This document shows, one piece after another, positions 53,782 through 63,027 of a DNA stretch of 64,000 nucleotides. The notes below the pieces were generated by a model. It was not told where the DNA came from. It saw nothing but the letters and a program-made list of their open reading frames with translations, and did no database searches. Position 1 is the first letter of the stretch. The number at the start of each line of letters is the position of its first letter. Location: contig NZ_NFJR01000013.1 of assembly GCF_002159975.1 (NCBI RefSeq), positions 1 through 64,000 of the forward strand. The letters are read 5' to 3'. Source of the stretch: Barnesiella sp. An22 (GTDB lineage Bacteria > Bacteroidota > Bacteroidia > Bacteroidales > Barnesiellaceae). The position numbers and the translations under genes were made by a program.

Positions 53782-56367
53782 TTAATCCTCTCCGTAGTTG
53801 ACGGTCATGTTGATGACGTTGCGGTTGTTCACTTCGATTTCGGCAGTGCGGTAGCCCGATTTCTTGAAGACCAGGAACTCGTGGTTGCCGGTCGTTACCT
53901 GGAATCTGCCGCGTTCATCGGTCTTGGCCAGGGTTTTCCCCGTGCTCTTCTCGATAACCTGCATGCCGGGTACGAGGGTAGCCTGTATGTCGCGTACCTC
54001 GCCTTTTACCTGCATTTGCCGCGAGCTTTTCGGGGTATAGGCTACTACGACTTCATCGTCGCCGATGGTCGAAGGTTCGCCTACGACGACGCTCTTCGTC
54101 AGGATAATGTTGTCGGACGACTGTCCGGCCTCGATGATGAATTCGCCGGGTTCGACAAATCGGTGGTTCTGTTCATCGACCAGATAGAGTTCGGCTACGG
54201 GAACCTGCAAATGTACGGTGCGGCTTTCGCCCGGCTTCAGCTCGATTTTCAGGAAGTCGCGCAATTGTCTTATCGGGGTTACATAGGTGCTCACCTTGTC
54301 GCGCACGTAGAGTTGTACCACCTCTTTTCCGGTGCGTTTGCCGGTATTCTTCACCTCGACGGTAGCCTTGATGGTGTCGGTCAAGCCATATTTATCGCGG
54401 TCGGTCGTGAGATTCTTGTAGACAAACGACGTGTAGGAGAGACCGTATCCGAAGGAGTAGAGCGCCGTGGGCGAGGAGAATACATAGTCGCGGCCCGGAG
54501 CGTCGTAACTGCCCGGATTGTGGTAGAAGCCTCGGTCGGAGGGGAGGTAGTTGTAGTAGACGGGCAGATGGCCGGTGCTTCGGGGGAAGGAGAAGGTAAG
54601 GCGTCCCGAGGGATTTACCCGGCCGAACAGAATGTCGGCGATGGAGTTTCCGGCCTGTTCACCGGCATACCACTGCACGAGTATGGCGGGGAGGTTGTTC
54701 TTCTCCCACTCGATGGCAAACGGTTTGCCTGTTACCAGTACGAGAATGACGGGGGTACCCGTGTCGTATACCGCACGGATGAGTTGGGTCTGGGCTCCGG
54801 TGAGGTTCAGATCGTTGAGGTCGAAGCCCTCGCCGCAGGTCGAATTTTTGTAACCGTCGCGTACGAATGCCGCACTGGTGCTGCCGCCGAAGATGACGGC
54901 GACCTCGCTTTGACGGGCAGCTTCTACGGCTTCGGCAATGCCCGATGTATCGAGCGAAGCCAGGCTACATCCTTTGGCATAGCGAACGATGGTGTTTTTG
55001 CCCACCTGGCTTTTGATGCCTTGCAGCGGAGTGATGCCGTCTTTGTTGTTGCGGCTCCAGGTGTAATCGCCAAACTGTATCTGGTCGGCATTGGGGCCGA
55101 TGACGGCAATCGACTTCAGGCGTTTGGGGTCGAGGGGCAGCAGGTTGTTTTCGTTTTTCAGCAATACGGTCGATTCGTCGGCGATGGCCTTCGACAGCCT
55201 TACGCTCTCGGGAGTGTGGCGTTTGTTCTGTTCGTATCGGTTGCCGTAGGGGTCGTCAAACAGGCCCGAGGCAAACTTGGCATACAAGACCCGGCGTACA
55301 GCCGTGTCGATGACCGATTCGTCGATGACCCCTTTTTCGACAAGACTTTTCAAGAAGGGGTAGCAGTTGCTCGAGGCTTCGACATCGAGTCCGGCGGTAA
55401 TGGCCTGGATAGCGGCTTCGGACGAGTTGCGGGCCGTGCGGTGCATGCTTTTGAGCATTTCGATGGCACCCCAGTCGGAGTAGACATACCCTTTGAATCC
55501 CCATTGATTGCGCAGAATTTCGGTGAGCATATAGTGCGAAGCCGAATTGGGCACGTGGTTCCACGAGTTGTAGCTCGACATTACGGCCAGTATCCCCGTG
55601 TTCTTTACCACCATTTCGAAAGGCTTGAGATAAATCTCGTGCAGGTCTCTCAGTCCGCATTCCACCGACGCCAGATTCAGACCGCTCAGCGGGTTGCCGT
55701 GAGGCCCGTAGTGTTTGAGCATGGGCGATATGCCGCTTTCGAGATATCCGTCCACCTCTTCGATAGCGAATAGGCCGCACAGGTAGGGGTCCTCGCCATA
55801 CGACTCTTCTACCCGGCCCCATCGCAAGTCGCGCACGGCATCGATACAGGGAGCCAGCACTTGTTTGAATCCCATGCTGTGAAGGTCGTTTGCGATGTGA
55901 TGAGCCTTTTCACGAGCCAGTTGTGGTGTGAACGTGCTGCCGAGTGCGATGTTCTGGGGATAGACGGTGTTGCCGTCGTGTACCACGCCATGCAGCGATT
56001 CGGCTACGGTGAAGACGGGAATACCCAGACGGGTCTCCTCGACCATGTACTTCTGTATGGGGCGCATGTATCGGGCACAGTTGTCGCCGGTAAGGGGGAA
56101 TCCTTCGACAAAGCCCCAGGCGATGTCGCCTGCTTTGTTTGAGAGTTTTTGAGGATCAAACTCCTGTCCGTTGAAAATGTCGGACGAGTGAATGTGCCGT
56201 ATTTGGGCAATTTTCTCGTCAATAGTCATGCGGCCCAGCAGATCCTCCACCCGCTCTTCGATAGGGAGATCGGGGTTTTTGTAAGGAGGAATCTGTTTCT
56301 GGACTGCCTGTGAATAAGTCGCGCTTGAAGCAAGCAGCAACGAGCATATAAGCACTTTGTGTAACAT
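53782..56367 (-). CDS. GH3 beta-glycosidase with C-terminal CarboxypepD_reg-like domain
   Basis: 861 residues with a signal peptide ending TYSQA. GH3 N-terminal barrel with the nucleophile D298 in YVYSDWGAIEM, then the C-terminal alpha/beta domain (VLLKNENNLLPLDP) and a fibronectin-III-like domain (VEVKNTGKRTGKEVVQLYVRD). The last ~75 residues (VKGEVRDIQATLVPGMQVIE to INMTVNYGED) fit the CarboxypepD_reg-like fold usually found at the N-terminus of SusC proteins; finding it at the end of a GH3 enzyme is unusual. The sugar specificity (glucosidase, xylosidase or hexosaminidase) cannot be set. Probably periplasmic. Confidence 0.9.
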   Translation of the reverse strand: MLHKVLICSLLLASSATYSQAVQKQIPPYKNPDLPIEERVEDLLGRMTIDEKIAQIRHIHSSDIFNGQEFDPQKLSNKAGDIAWGFVEGFPLTGDNCARYMRPIQKYMVEETRLGIPVFTVAESLHGVVHDGNTVYPQNIALGSTFTPQLAREKAHHIANDLHSMGFKQVLAPCIDAVRDLRWGRVEESYGEDPYLCGLFAIEEVDGYLESGISPMLKHYGPHGNPLSGLNLASVECGLRDLHEIYLKPFEMVVKNTGILAVMSSYNSWNHVPNSASHYMLTEILRNQWGFKGYVYSDWGAIEMLKSMHRTARNSSEAAIQAITAGLDVEASSNCYPFLKSLVEKGVIDESVIDTAVRRVLYAKFASGLFDDPYGNRYEQNKRHTPESVRLSKAIADESTVLLKNENNLLPLDPKRLKSIAVIGPNADQIQFGDYTWSRNNKDGITPLQGIKSQVGKNTIVRYAKGCSLASLDTSGIAEAVEAARQSEVAVIFGGSTSAAFVRDGYKNSTCGEGFDLNDLNLTGAQTQLIRAVYDTGTPVILVLVTGKPFAIEWEKNNLPAILVQWYAGEQAGNSIADILFGRVNPSGRLTFSFPRSTGHLPVYYNYLPSDRGFYHNPGSYDAPGRDYVFSSPTALYSFGYGLSYTSFVYKNLTTDRDKYGLTDTIKATVEVKNTGKRTGKEVVQLYVRDKVSTYVTPIRQLRDFLKIELKPGESRTVHLQVPVAELYLVDEQNHRFVEPGEFIIEAGQSSDNIILTKSVVVGEPSTIGDDEVVVAYTPKSSRQMQVKGEVRDIQATLVPGMQVIEKSTGKTLAKTDERGRFQVTTGNHEFLVFKKSGYRTAEIEVNNRNVINMTVNYGED

Positions 56368-56452
56368 AATGTGTGTTCTATGGTGTTAATGATTATTTGT
56401 TTATAAAGTAGACGAATAAGGGGGTTGATGTCTCATCGGGTATCTTGCAATT

Positions 56453-58651
56453 TTAAATATTTTTATAAGTTTGACGTATCTCTCCGATGTATTGCTTGTA
56501 GAGCTCCTCGATGATGGCAATGGAATCGCCCGAGGGGCCTTCGTCGTATGTCTTGTCGCTGGTTACCCACGCCTTTTCCAGACCGAAGTAGTCGGGCTCC
56601 CGGGCAGGCTCCCCTTTCAGCAGAGCCAGCTTGTAGTTGACCCAAGCCTCCCATCGGGGCAGGTAGAGGTCGCGCATGAGGCCGCCCCACTCCTTGTGGG
56701 CATAGTCGTGCAGTTCTGAATCGTAATCGGTCCAGGTGGTAATCTGTCGTTTGGCATTGGCCACGAACTGCGCCTTTTCCTGGGGATTGGTACCGGCCTT
56801 TTCGGCTTCGCCTATCCAGGTGCCCACATAAAATTCCTTGCGGGTGGAGAGCAGCCGGTCGTCGTCGCGGATGATGTCGAGCATCCGGGCCGACAGGCGG
56901 GTGAACCGGGGGGCATCGTGGTGTTGGAAGGCAGCTACCGCCTGGCGATGCAACGCTTTCAGATAGTCGCTCAATACCTGGCGGGTCAGGTCTACCAGGT
57001 CGTAGCGGTAGGTGTCGCTGTTACGGAACTTGTTGCGCGAGGCATACATCGTTTCCCAGGCGGTCACCACCTGGTCGGGATCGTAGAATATTTCGGCATT
57101 GCCCCAGGCCGATACGTGTTTGATGGTATCGGCGGGTCGCGCACAGATGTACGACTCTACGGGGCCGCCGGTCTCGTTGTGACACTCATAGATGGTATGG
57201 GCGAGAATCTCCCAGGCCTGGTCGCAGGCCGAGTCGGGTTGTCCATATCGGTAGAGAGCATACTCTTTGAGCCATTCGTCTACGTTCAGGCTGTCTTCCC
57301 GCCAGGCCATGTCGTAGACCATATCGTATACGACAGGAATGGTTCCTATACCTTCGGGGGCTGCACCTATGCCGCACAGGTTTTTCCCCAGCGGGTGGTG
57401 TTTGGCGAATACGGGGCCCGAAGCATAACTGCTCATCTTGCCGTGCAGCCCGGTCTTGCCGCCGAAGTTGGGCAGGGCGCACCAGATCCAGTTGTGGTAC
57501 ATGTGCCCTTCGGGTTTATAGAACATCGAACTGGGTATGCCTCCCCATTGAGGCCGTTCGCAGGCCATCAGGTCGAGAATGATGGCATCGCCCTGTTTCA
57601 GCCCCTCCATGAGGCTGGGCATGGGGTTGTGTTGCCAGCCTTGCAGAATCCACACGGCCTTGGGCGAGATGCGTCGCATGGCCTGCAGTATCTTTGTGGC
57701 AGCCGCTTTCACGTCGATGCCTTCGGTCTGCCCGCCTTCGTGGAAGGGGTCACCGGCAAAGTAGAGGGCATCGCCGAAGAGTCTTTTCTGCTCGGCGTAG
57801 TAGATGTCGGCTATCGAGTCGAACAGCGGGTCGTTGGGGTCGAGGAAGGCGGGCCGCTGATAGGTGCACCACTCGCCCTGCTCGAGAATGTGTGCTTGGG
57901 GAAATTTCTCTTTCAGACTGTTGGGTACCATGCCGTAGAAGCCCTGGAATACGGGTTGCATGCCCAGCTCGCGCATGCGGCGCAGCATCTTCTTTTGCAG
58001 GTCGGTCTGTCGGTCGATAAAGGCTTGCGAAACCGGTCCGCCGAACCCCTCGAGGTTGCCCATCAGCCACCAGGCTTCGTACCCGGCACCGGGAAGAAAG
58101 GCGAAGATTTCGTCGTCGGTATATCCCAGACGCTTGAGGGTATTTTGCCAGACGGCATATTGGCTGTTGACGGCCATGAGCGGCAGGTTGATGCCTTGAA
58201 GAGCCATGCGATCTATCTCCTGTTCCCACTCTTCCCAGCCCCAAAAAGCCATGGAATAGCTGTATGTGCAATAATTGAGGTAGTATCTGAAGGGCTGTGA
58301 GGCTTCGATGCGTAGGGGCGAAGCAATCCGGGGCAATGTGTCGGGTATGCCCGAGAGGTTGTTGCCGCACCAGGAGACAGACGCATGGCAGTAGTGGCGG
58401 AGGTAGTGGTTGAGACCTCGCGCCATGGAGACACCATTATTTCCTTGAATCTCTATTTGGTCTCCGTGTTGTTTCAGTTCGAAGTAGTCGTTTTCGGCCG
58501 GCACGAGTGTGAAGATGAAATCCTTTTCGTGACCCGGAACCAGGCGCCCGGCCAGCTGTTGGGCCGAACGTTCATAATCGGGATTTTGCCCGCAGGAGAG
58601 CAGCCCCAGAAGCAGGGCTGCCCATAGAAATATCGTGATGTGTTTTGTCAT
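56453..58651 (-). CDS. GH89 alpha-N-acetylglucosaminidase, lipoprotein
   Basis: 732 residues. The signal peptide ends in the lipobox LLSCG, so it is lipid-anchored. GH89 signatures: NYCTYSYSMAFWGWEEWEQE, the catalytic Glu E305 in DPFHEGGQTEG, WILQGWQHNP, and the second Glu E433 in AAPEGIGTIPVVYDM. The enzymes remove terminal alpha-GlcNAc, as in heparan sulfate and class III mucins. Active-site residues are inferred by comparison with human NAGLU and Clostridium GH89. It lies between the EEP and GH3 genes with 85-base gaps on both sides, all on the minus strand. Confidence 0.93.
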   Translation of the reverse strand: MTKHITIFLWAALLLGLLSCGQNPDYERSAQQLAGRLVPGHEKDFIFTLVPAENDYFELKQHGDQIEIQGNNGVSMARGLNHYLRHYCHASVSWCGNNLSGIPDTLPRIASPLRIEASQPFRYYLNYCTYSYSMAFWGWEEWEQEIDRMALQGINLPLMAVNSQYAVWQNTLKRLGYTDDEIFAFLPGAGYEAWWLMGNLEGFGGPVSQAFIDRQTDLQKKMLRRMRELGMQPVFQGFYGMVPNSLKEKFPQAHILEQGEWCTYQRPAFLDPNDPLFDSIADIYYAEQKRLFGDALYFAGDPFHEGGQTEGIDVKAAATKILQAMRRISPKAVWILQGWQHNPMPSLMEGLKQGDAIILDLMACERPQWGGIPSSMFYKPEGHMYHNWIWCALPNFGGKTGLHGKMSSYASGPVFAKHHPLGKNLCGIGAAPEGIGTIPVVYDMVYDMAWREDSLNVDEWLKEYALYRYGQPDSACDQAWEILAHTIYECHNETGGPVESYICARPADTIKHVSAWGNAEIFYDPDQVVTAWETMYASRNKFRNSDTYRYDLVDLTRQVLSDYLKALHRQAVAAFQHHDAPRFTRLSARMLDIIRDDDRLLSTRKEFYVGTWIGEAEKAGTNPQEKAQFVANAKRQITTWTDYDSELHDYAHKEWGGLMRDLYLPRWEAWVNYKLALLKGEPAREPDYFGLEKAWVTSDKTYDEGPSGDSIAIIEELYKQYIGEIRQTYKNI

Positions 58652-58736
58652 GCGTGTATGGTTTCTTATGTATCGGGTTTAAAGTCTTTCCGGTTCGGGG
58701 GCCTCTCCTGCCGAGAGTCCGTTGCCCGGCCCTTCG

Positions 58737-59576
58737 TTATTTGCAGATGATGTCGACGAATATGGGATAGTGGTCCGAGACATGGGCCAGGTCTACCTTC
58801 TCGCCGTCGATTTCAAGCGTCCGTACAATGTGAGTATCGACGATTTTTATCTTCTTCCGGTTCTTTTTGCTCAGCAGAATGAAATCGATGAGTCCGCCGT
58901 CGTCGGCACGGCCGGGAATGGAGCTGCCCACGGTGTCGCTGGCAATGACAAAATCACGGGCAAATACGGGGAAAGAGTATCCGCCTCCGCTCCATCGGAA
59001 CGAGTCGTTCAGGTCGCCGGCCACGAATACGGGCTTGTCCATTTCGCGGGCATCGTTGCAGATGATTTTGGCTCCCTGTTTGCGCTTCTCGTTGTGCAGG
59101 TCGGAGTGGGTGGCGATGAAGACAAACTTGTCGAGTTCGATTTCAACCGCAGCCCGACCTTCATCGCCGGGCAGGTAGGCTACATAGCGGCTTTTGACCG
59201 GCAGGTTTTTCTTCACCAGTGCTCCGCAGCCTATGCTGCCGTTTTTGTCGAAGGGTTGGGCATTGCCATAGAAGTCGGCATAGTCGAGACCCGTGCTTTG
59301 GGCGATGTCGCGCAACAAATAGCGGTTGCCCCGGCCTTGCGATGCGCTGTCGAGTTCCTGCAGCGAAATGATGTCGGCATTGAGAGCCCGGATGACGCGC
59401 CCCAGATTGACGATGTTGCTGTCGTTCATTACGCCCGGGTTGCCGCCACCTTTGCCGTAGTGGGTGTTGTAGGTAAGCAGTCGTATGACCCCGGGGGCTT
59501 TGGGGTAGGTTTGTGCGTCGACCGAGCATACGCTCGTGAGAACCAAAAGAATGAAGAGAGTTAGCACCTTTTGCAT
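58737..59576 (-). CDS. Endonuclease/exonuclease/phosphatase-fold exported enzyme (paralogue 1)
   Basis: 279 residues, signal peptide ending VDAQ. EEP-superfamily catalytic motifs: YNTHYGKGGGN, SLQELDSA (Glu), FVAGDLNDS (Asp, Asn) and the terminal SDHYPIFVD (Asp, His). Members act on nucleic acids, sphingomyelin, inositol phosphates or other phosphodiesters. It shares its start (QTYPKAPGVIRLLTYNTHY) with the gene at 61860-62948 but lacks the T9SS tail, so the two paralogues are probably sent to different places. The substrate may be a phosphorylated glycan of the same target; this is inference. Confidence 0.88.
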   Translation of the reverse strand: MQKVLTLFILLVLTSVCSVDAQTYPKAPGVIRLLTYNTHYGKGGGNPGVMNDSNIVNLGRVIRALNADIISLQELDSASQGRGNRYLLRDIAQSTGLDYADFYGNAQPFDKNGSIGCGALVKKNLPVKSRYVAYLPGDEGRAAVEIELDKFVFIATHSDLHNEKRKQGAKIICNDAREMDKPVFVAGDLNDSFRWSGGGYSFPVFARDFVIASDTVGSSIPGRADDGGLIDFILLSKKNRKKIKIVDTHIVRTLEIDGEKVDLAHVSDHYPIFVDIICK

Positions 59577-59621
59577 AACTTTGAGAATTAAATAGTTGTA
59601 ATGTGTGAATATAATCGGTGT

Positions 59622-60527
59622 TTATCGTACCTGTATTTTCCGGGTCGACTTGAGGCTTTTGACCAGATAGGTGCCAGGAGCCATGTCGAGGTTGCTGATT
59701 CCGGCCGGCAGGTCATACTCGGCCACGCAGACTCCGTCGGGGGTATATATGGAGAGGTGGTCGGCTGCCTGGGTTTTGACGTGAATGACCGACTTCCCTC
59801 CCCAGACTTCTATATCCGGGTCGTCGGCTGTCTGGGTGGCTATGCTGCTACCGGCCATAGCCTGTTCGATTGCGGCCTCGACGAGCGGAGCCATCACGGC
59901 ATATCCGGCTTCGTTTGGGTGGACTCCGTCGCCTACCGAGTATTCCACTTTCAGAGCTTTGAAGGGGTTGACCATCGGCGTGTAGAAGTCGACGCAGGGA
60001 TAGCCGTGAGCATCGGCATACTCTTTGATCCATTGGTTGAGGTCTATAATGTCTTGACGGGGATCTACATCGGGGGCCCAGCCGTAACTGTATGCAGGCA
60101 GCAGCTGGCACATGACCACTTTGATGCCGTTGGCCGTGGCGATTTCGGCCATCGACGAGAGATTGTCTTCGATCATTTCGAGGGTCGAGGGTCCCGTGTT
60201 GCCGGCAATATCGTTGGTGCCGCCCAGAATGACCACGACGCTGGGATTCAGATGCACGACATCCTGTTTGAAGCGGATAAGCATTTGCGGGGTCGTTTGT
60301 CCCGAAATACCCCGGCAGACGTATGAGCCTGCAAAAAATTCGGGGCAGGTGCTCTCCCAGCGTTCGAATATGGAGTTACCCATGAAGACTACCCGCGAAG
60401 GGTCTTCTTCTCCGGCCAGCAGGGCCTGGTTGGCCTCTTGATACCGGGCGAGTTCGGCCCAGTCCTGAGCAAAGGCCGAGAGGGTCAGGGCTTGTAGTAA
60501 AACGGAAAGTATAAGTATCTTTTTCAT
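59622..60527 (-). CDS. SGNH/GDSL-family hydrolase with T9SS-like tail
   Basis: 301 residues, signal peptide ending SAFAQ. The four SGNH blocks are present: FMGNSIFERW (catalytic Ser), YVCRGISGQTT, ILGGTNDIAG and DGVHPNEAG (catalytic Asp and His). The C-terminal ~70 residues (HLSIYTPDGVCVAEYDL to STRKIQVR) look like a T9SS sorting domain, implying surface or extracellular location. Such enzymes remove acetyl or other esters from glycans, or act as lipases. It lies 4 bases after the esterase gene, so the two are coupled. Confidence 0.87.
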   Translation of the reverse strand: MKKILILSVLLQALTLSAFAQDWAELARYQEANQALLAGEEDPSRVVFMGNSIFERWESTCPEFFAGSYVCRGISGQTTPQMLIRFKQDVVHLNPSVVVILGGTNDIAGNTGPSTLEMIEDNLSSMAEIATANGIKVVMCQLLPAYSYGWAPDVDPRQDIIDLNQWIKEYADAHGYPCVDFYTPMVNPFKALKVEYSVGDGVHPNEAGYAVMAPLVEAAIEQAMAGSSIATQTADDPDIEVWGGKSVIHVKTQAADHLSIYTPDGVCVAEYDLPAGISNLDMAPGTYLVKSLKSTRKIQVR

Positions 60528-60531
60528 TGTA

Positions 60532-61821
60532 TTATTGGTTTTTCAGTGGAACTTCGTACAGCCATTTCAAGATGGCCTCTTCGACTTGGGGCAGACATTC
60601 GTAGTCGGGATAGAATCCGAATCCGTGACCGCCCGAGGGCAGTGTAATCAGTTGTGCGGGAATGTTCTGGGCTTGCAGTCCCTCGACATAGCGTATGGCG
60701 TTCTGTATCTTCACCCCGTTGTCGTCGGCCGCATGGAAGAGCAGGGCCGGCGGAGTTTGCGGGGTGATGAGCAGTTCGGGCGAGCAGGCCCGGCACATCT
60801 CCGGCGTGGGCGAGGTGCCCAACAGGTTGTTGCGGCTGCCTTCGTGCACATAGGGCTCTTCGGTCATGGTGATGACCGGGTAGAAGAGTATGGAGAAGTC
60901 GGGACGCGATTCGCCCCGTTTTTCGGGCAGTGCTACGTCGATGTCGTCGTGGTTGAATGCCGTCGATACGAATGCAGCCAGGTGTCCGCCGGCCGAGAAG
61001 CCGATGACTCCCACGTGATTGGGGTCGGACTGTATCGAGTAGTGGTTCTCTTTGAGGTAGCGGATGCCTTGTTGTGCGTCGCTGAGCGGGATTTCGGGGT
61101 GACCCGAGGGGAAAGCATAGTAGAGTACGGCGGCTACGAATCCCTGTTCTTTGAACCATTGTGCTACCAGGCTGCCTTCGTGGTAGGTGGCTACCGTCTT
61201 GTAGCTGCCGCCGGGGCAGATGAGCACGGCCGGGGCGGGCGCTGTCTGGATGTCGGGGCGATAGACAATAATCTGGGGATTCTGGATATTTCCCAGGTTG
61301 TTGCCGTCCCAGTAGGGTTCGCCCGAGAGCCATTGGGCGAAGGGGTCACCGTCGGGCCACAGGAATATCTCTTCGGGTTCGTTGCTCTTTTGACGGTAGA
61401 CGAAGGTGCCTGTGAGGGTGATGTCCCCTTCGAACCGGCACTGGTCAAAGAGCAGGGTGGGGCGGCCGTTCTGATAGGACGAGGTGCGGGCCGTCCCGCC
61501 GGTCCATTTGCCCTGACGGGTGGAGCCGTCGTGCGACACGGTGATGTAAGAGGGGATAAGGTCAAGCCCTCCCCGAGGCTGTATCTTTTCTTGAAAGTAG
61601 ACGGTTACATAGGTGGGTGTAGCCTCTTGAGACGCTTGTATGGCGGTTTGAAAAACCGAGCTGCCTTCTCGCACCTCGCCTATGTTGTCTTGTGTGTATG
61701 ACGTCTGGTTTATCGTTATTCCTGTGGGGGTGGCAGAGGCTTCGGAATTGCTCTTTTGGCAGGCCGGTAAGGAACAAGAGATAGCCAGAAGTCCACATAG
61801 TATGGATTTCGAATAAGTCAT
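60532..61821 (-). CDS. Alpha/beta-hydrolase, BD-FAE/acetyl-esterase-like lipoprotein
   Basis: 429 residues. The lipobox is SLPAC. A beta-sandwich-like region (about 25-150) precedes an alpha/beta-hydrolase with the nucleophile Ser in GVIGFSAGGHLAAF, an Asp in FHAADDNGV and a His in PSGGHGFGFYPD. The oxyanion segment is ICPGGSY. The family contains carbohydrate acetylesterases and feruloyl esterases that strip substituents before glycosidases act. It is anchored in the membrane, unlike the T9SS-tailed SGNH gene that follows 4 bases later. The exact ester is unknown. Confidence 0.86.
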   Translation of the reverse strand: MTYSKSILCGLLAISCSLPACQKSNSEASATPTGITINQTSYTQDNIGEVREGSSVFQTAIQASQEATPTYVTVYFQEKIQPRGGLDLIPSYITVSHDGSTRQGKWTGGTARTSSYQNGRPTLLFDQCRFEGDITLTGTFVYRQKSNEPEEIFLWPDGDPFAQWLSGEPYWDGNNLGNIQNPQIIVYRPDIQTAPAPAVLICPGGSYKTVATYHEGSLVAQWFKEQGFVAAVLYYAFPSGHPEIPLSDAQQGIRYLKENHYSIQSDPNHVGVIGFSAGGHLAAFVSTAFNHDDIDVALPEKRGESRPDFSILFYPVITMTEEPYVHEGSRNNLLGTSPTPEMCRACSPELLITPQTPPALLFHAADDNGVKIQNAIRYVEGLQAQNIPAQLITLPSGGHGFGFYPDYECLPQVEEAILKWLYEVPLKNQ

Positions 61822-61859
61822 AATGTCCGTGTTAAAGAACGTATGGCCGAACGGCTACA

Positions 61860-62948
61860 CTACAGCTTGATGATTCGAGCTTTATGGCTTTTTCCTTGAG
61901 CCGAAGTCTCTACAATGTAAATGCCTTTTGCCAGACTCGAGAGGTCGACGGTGCGAATATCCGTGCCTTTGAGTTGCAGTTGCTTTTGTCCGGTCAGCGA
62001 ATAGATGTTTACTTGTTCTACGGGGGTGTCACTCTCGATGTTCAGCTGGTCCTGTACATACGTAGGATAGAGTTTTACCTCTTGAGCGGCAGTGGTATTT
62101 TCGATAGCGCTCAATCCCGGCACTTCGATGTCGACAAATACGGGGTAGTGATCCGATATGGAGGCCAGATCGACGACAGAACCCTCTATTTTCAATTCTC
62201 TTACGATATGGGTATCGACAATCTTGATACCCGAGTCTTTGTAATCGTGGTACAGGATATAGTCGATGAGACCGTTGTTGTCGGTACGTCCCGGAATGGT
62301 ATTCCCTTCGGTATCGCTGGCGATGGTATATTTGGTGAGCAGCGTGGGAAATGCGATACCGCCTTGTCCCCAACGGTGCGAGTCGTTCATGTCGCCGGCC
62401 AGGAACGACGGTTTGCGTATGTAGTCCAGTTCGTTGATAAGGGTATTGGCGCTCATGATACGCAGATTGTCGTCCAGATCGAGGTGAGTGCAGAAGAAAA
62501 CGAACTGGTCAAAGTCGATTCGCATGGCGCAACGCTCTTCAATCGAGCCACCCAGCGAAATAAGTTTTACTTTGCTGATGGGCAAATTGGGTTTTACCAG
62601 TACGCCCGGACCCACTTTCCCTCCGTCCAATTTGCAGAGACCTCCGAATATGGGAGTGTAGGGAATGTCGGTATAGTCGGTGATTTGCTGTAACAAGTTT
62701 CTGCGATTACGTCCATTCATGGCACTGTCCAACTCTTGCAGGGCAACCACGTCGGCATCGAGAGCCTCGATGACCAGAGCAACACGGCGGGTATTGTAGT
62801 CGTCGATTGAACCCGGATCGCCACCTCCCTTGCAGTAGTGGGTGTTGTAGGTCAGTAATCGGATTACTCCGGGAGCTTTGGGATAGGTTTGAGCATCGAG
62901 CCCGAACAGGAAACAGCAAACGAAAAAGAGAAGGACAAATTTTTTCAT
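61860..62948 (-). CDS. Endonuclease/exonuclease/phosphatase-fold exported enzyme (paralogue 2) with T9SS tail
   Basis: 362 residues, signal peptide ending LDAQ. The EEP motifs are intact: YNTHYCKGGGD, ALQELDSAM, FLAGDMNDS and SDHYPVFVD. It is clearly related to the 58737 gene along the catalytic domain. After residue ~285 it has a T9SS-type tail (VNIYSLTGQKQLQLKG to KSHKARIIKL), so this paralogue is probably surface-exposed. The ATG at 62948 is preferred over 62957 for the signal peptide. It is the first gene of the operon after the terminator at 62973-63008. Confidence 0.88.
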   Translation of the reverse strand: MKKFVLLFFVCCFLFGLDAQTYPKAPGVIRLLTYNTHYCKGGGDPGSIDDYNTRRVALVIEALDADVVALQELDSAMNGRNRRNLLQQITDYTDIPYTPIFGGLCKLDGGKVGPGVLVKPNLPISKVKLISLGGSIEERCAMRIDFDQFVFFCTHLDLDDNLRIMSANTLINELDYIRKPSFLAGDMNDSHRWGQGGIAFPTLLTKYTIASDTEGNTIPGRTDNNGLIDYILYHDYKDSGIKIVDTHIVRELKIEGSVVDLASISDHYPVFVDIEVPGLSAIENTTAAQEVKLYPTYVQDQLNIESDTPVEQVNIYSLTGQKQLQLKGTDIRTVDLSSLAKGIYIVETSAQGKSHKARIIKL

Positions 62949-62972
62949 AATCGACAATCTGTTTTTATTTAA

Positions 62973-63008
62973 TGACAGGCAAAATACGTAAAAATATTTT
63001 GCCTGTCA
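62973..63008 (-). terminator. Terminator between the right-end surface protein and the operon
   Basis: A perfect 14-bp stem TGACAGGCAAAATA/TATTTTGCCTGTCA around CGTAAAAA, 20 bases past the stop at 63028, followed on the minus strand by TTAAATAAAAA. Confidence 0.65.
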
Positions 63009-63027
63009 TTGTGCTTAGGAGATAAAA

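Noticed and set aside
51895-55773. A 1292-codon plus-strand frame
   Set aside because: It lies antisense to the GH20 and GH3 genes, has no recognisable domain and shows the composition expected of an antisense shadow in GC-rich DNA.
56918-58300. A 460-codon plus-strand frame
   Set aside because: Antisense to the GH89 gene, which has its full set of conserved motifs.
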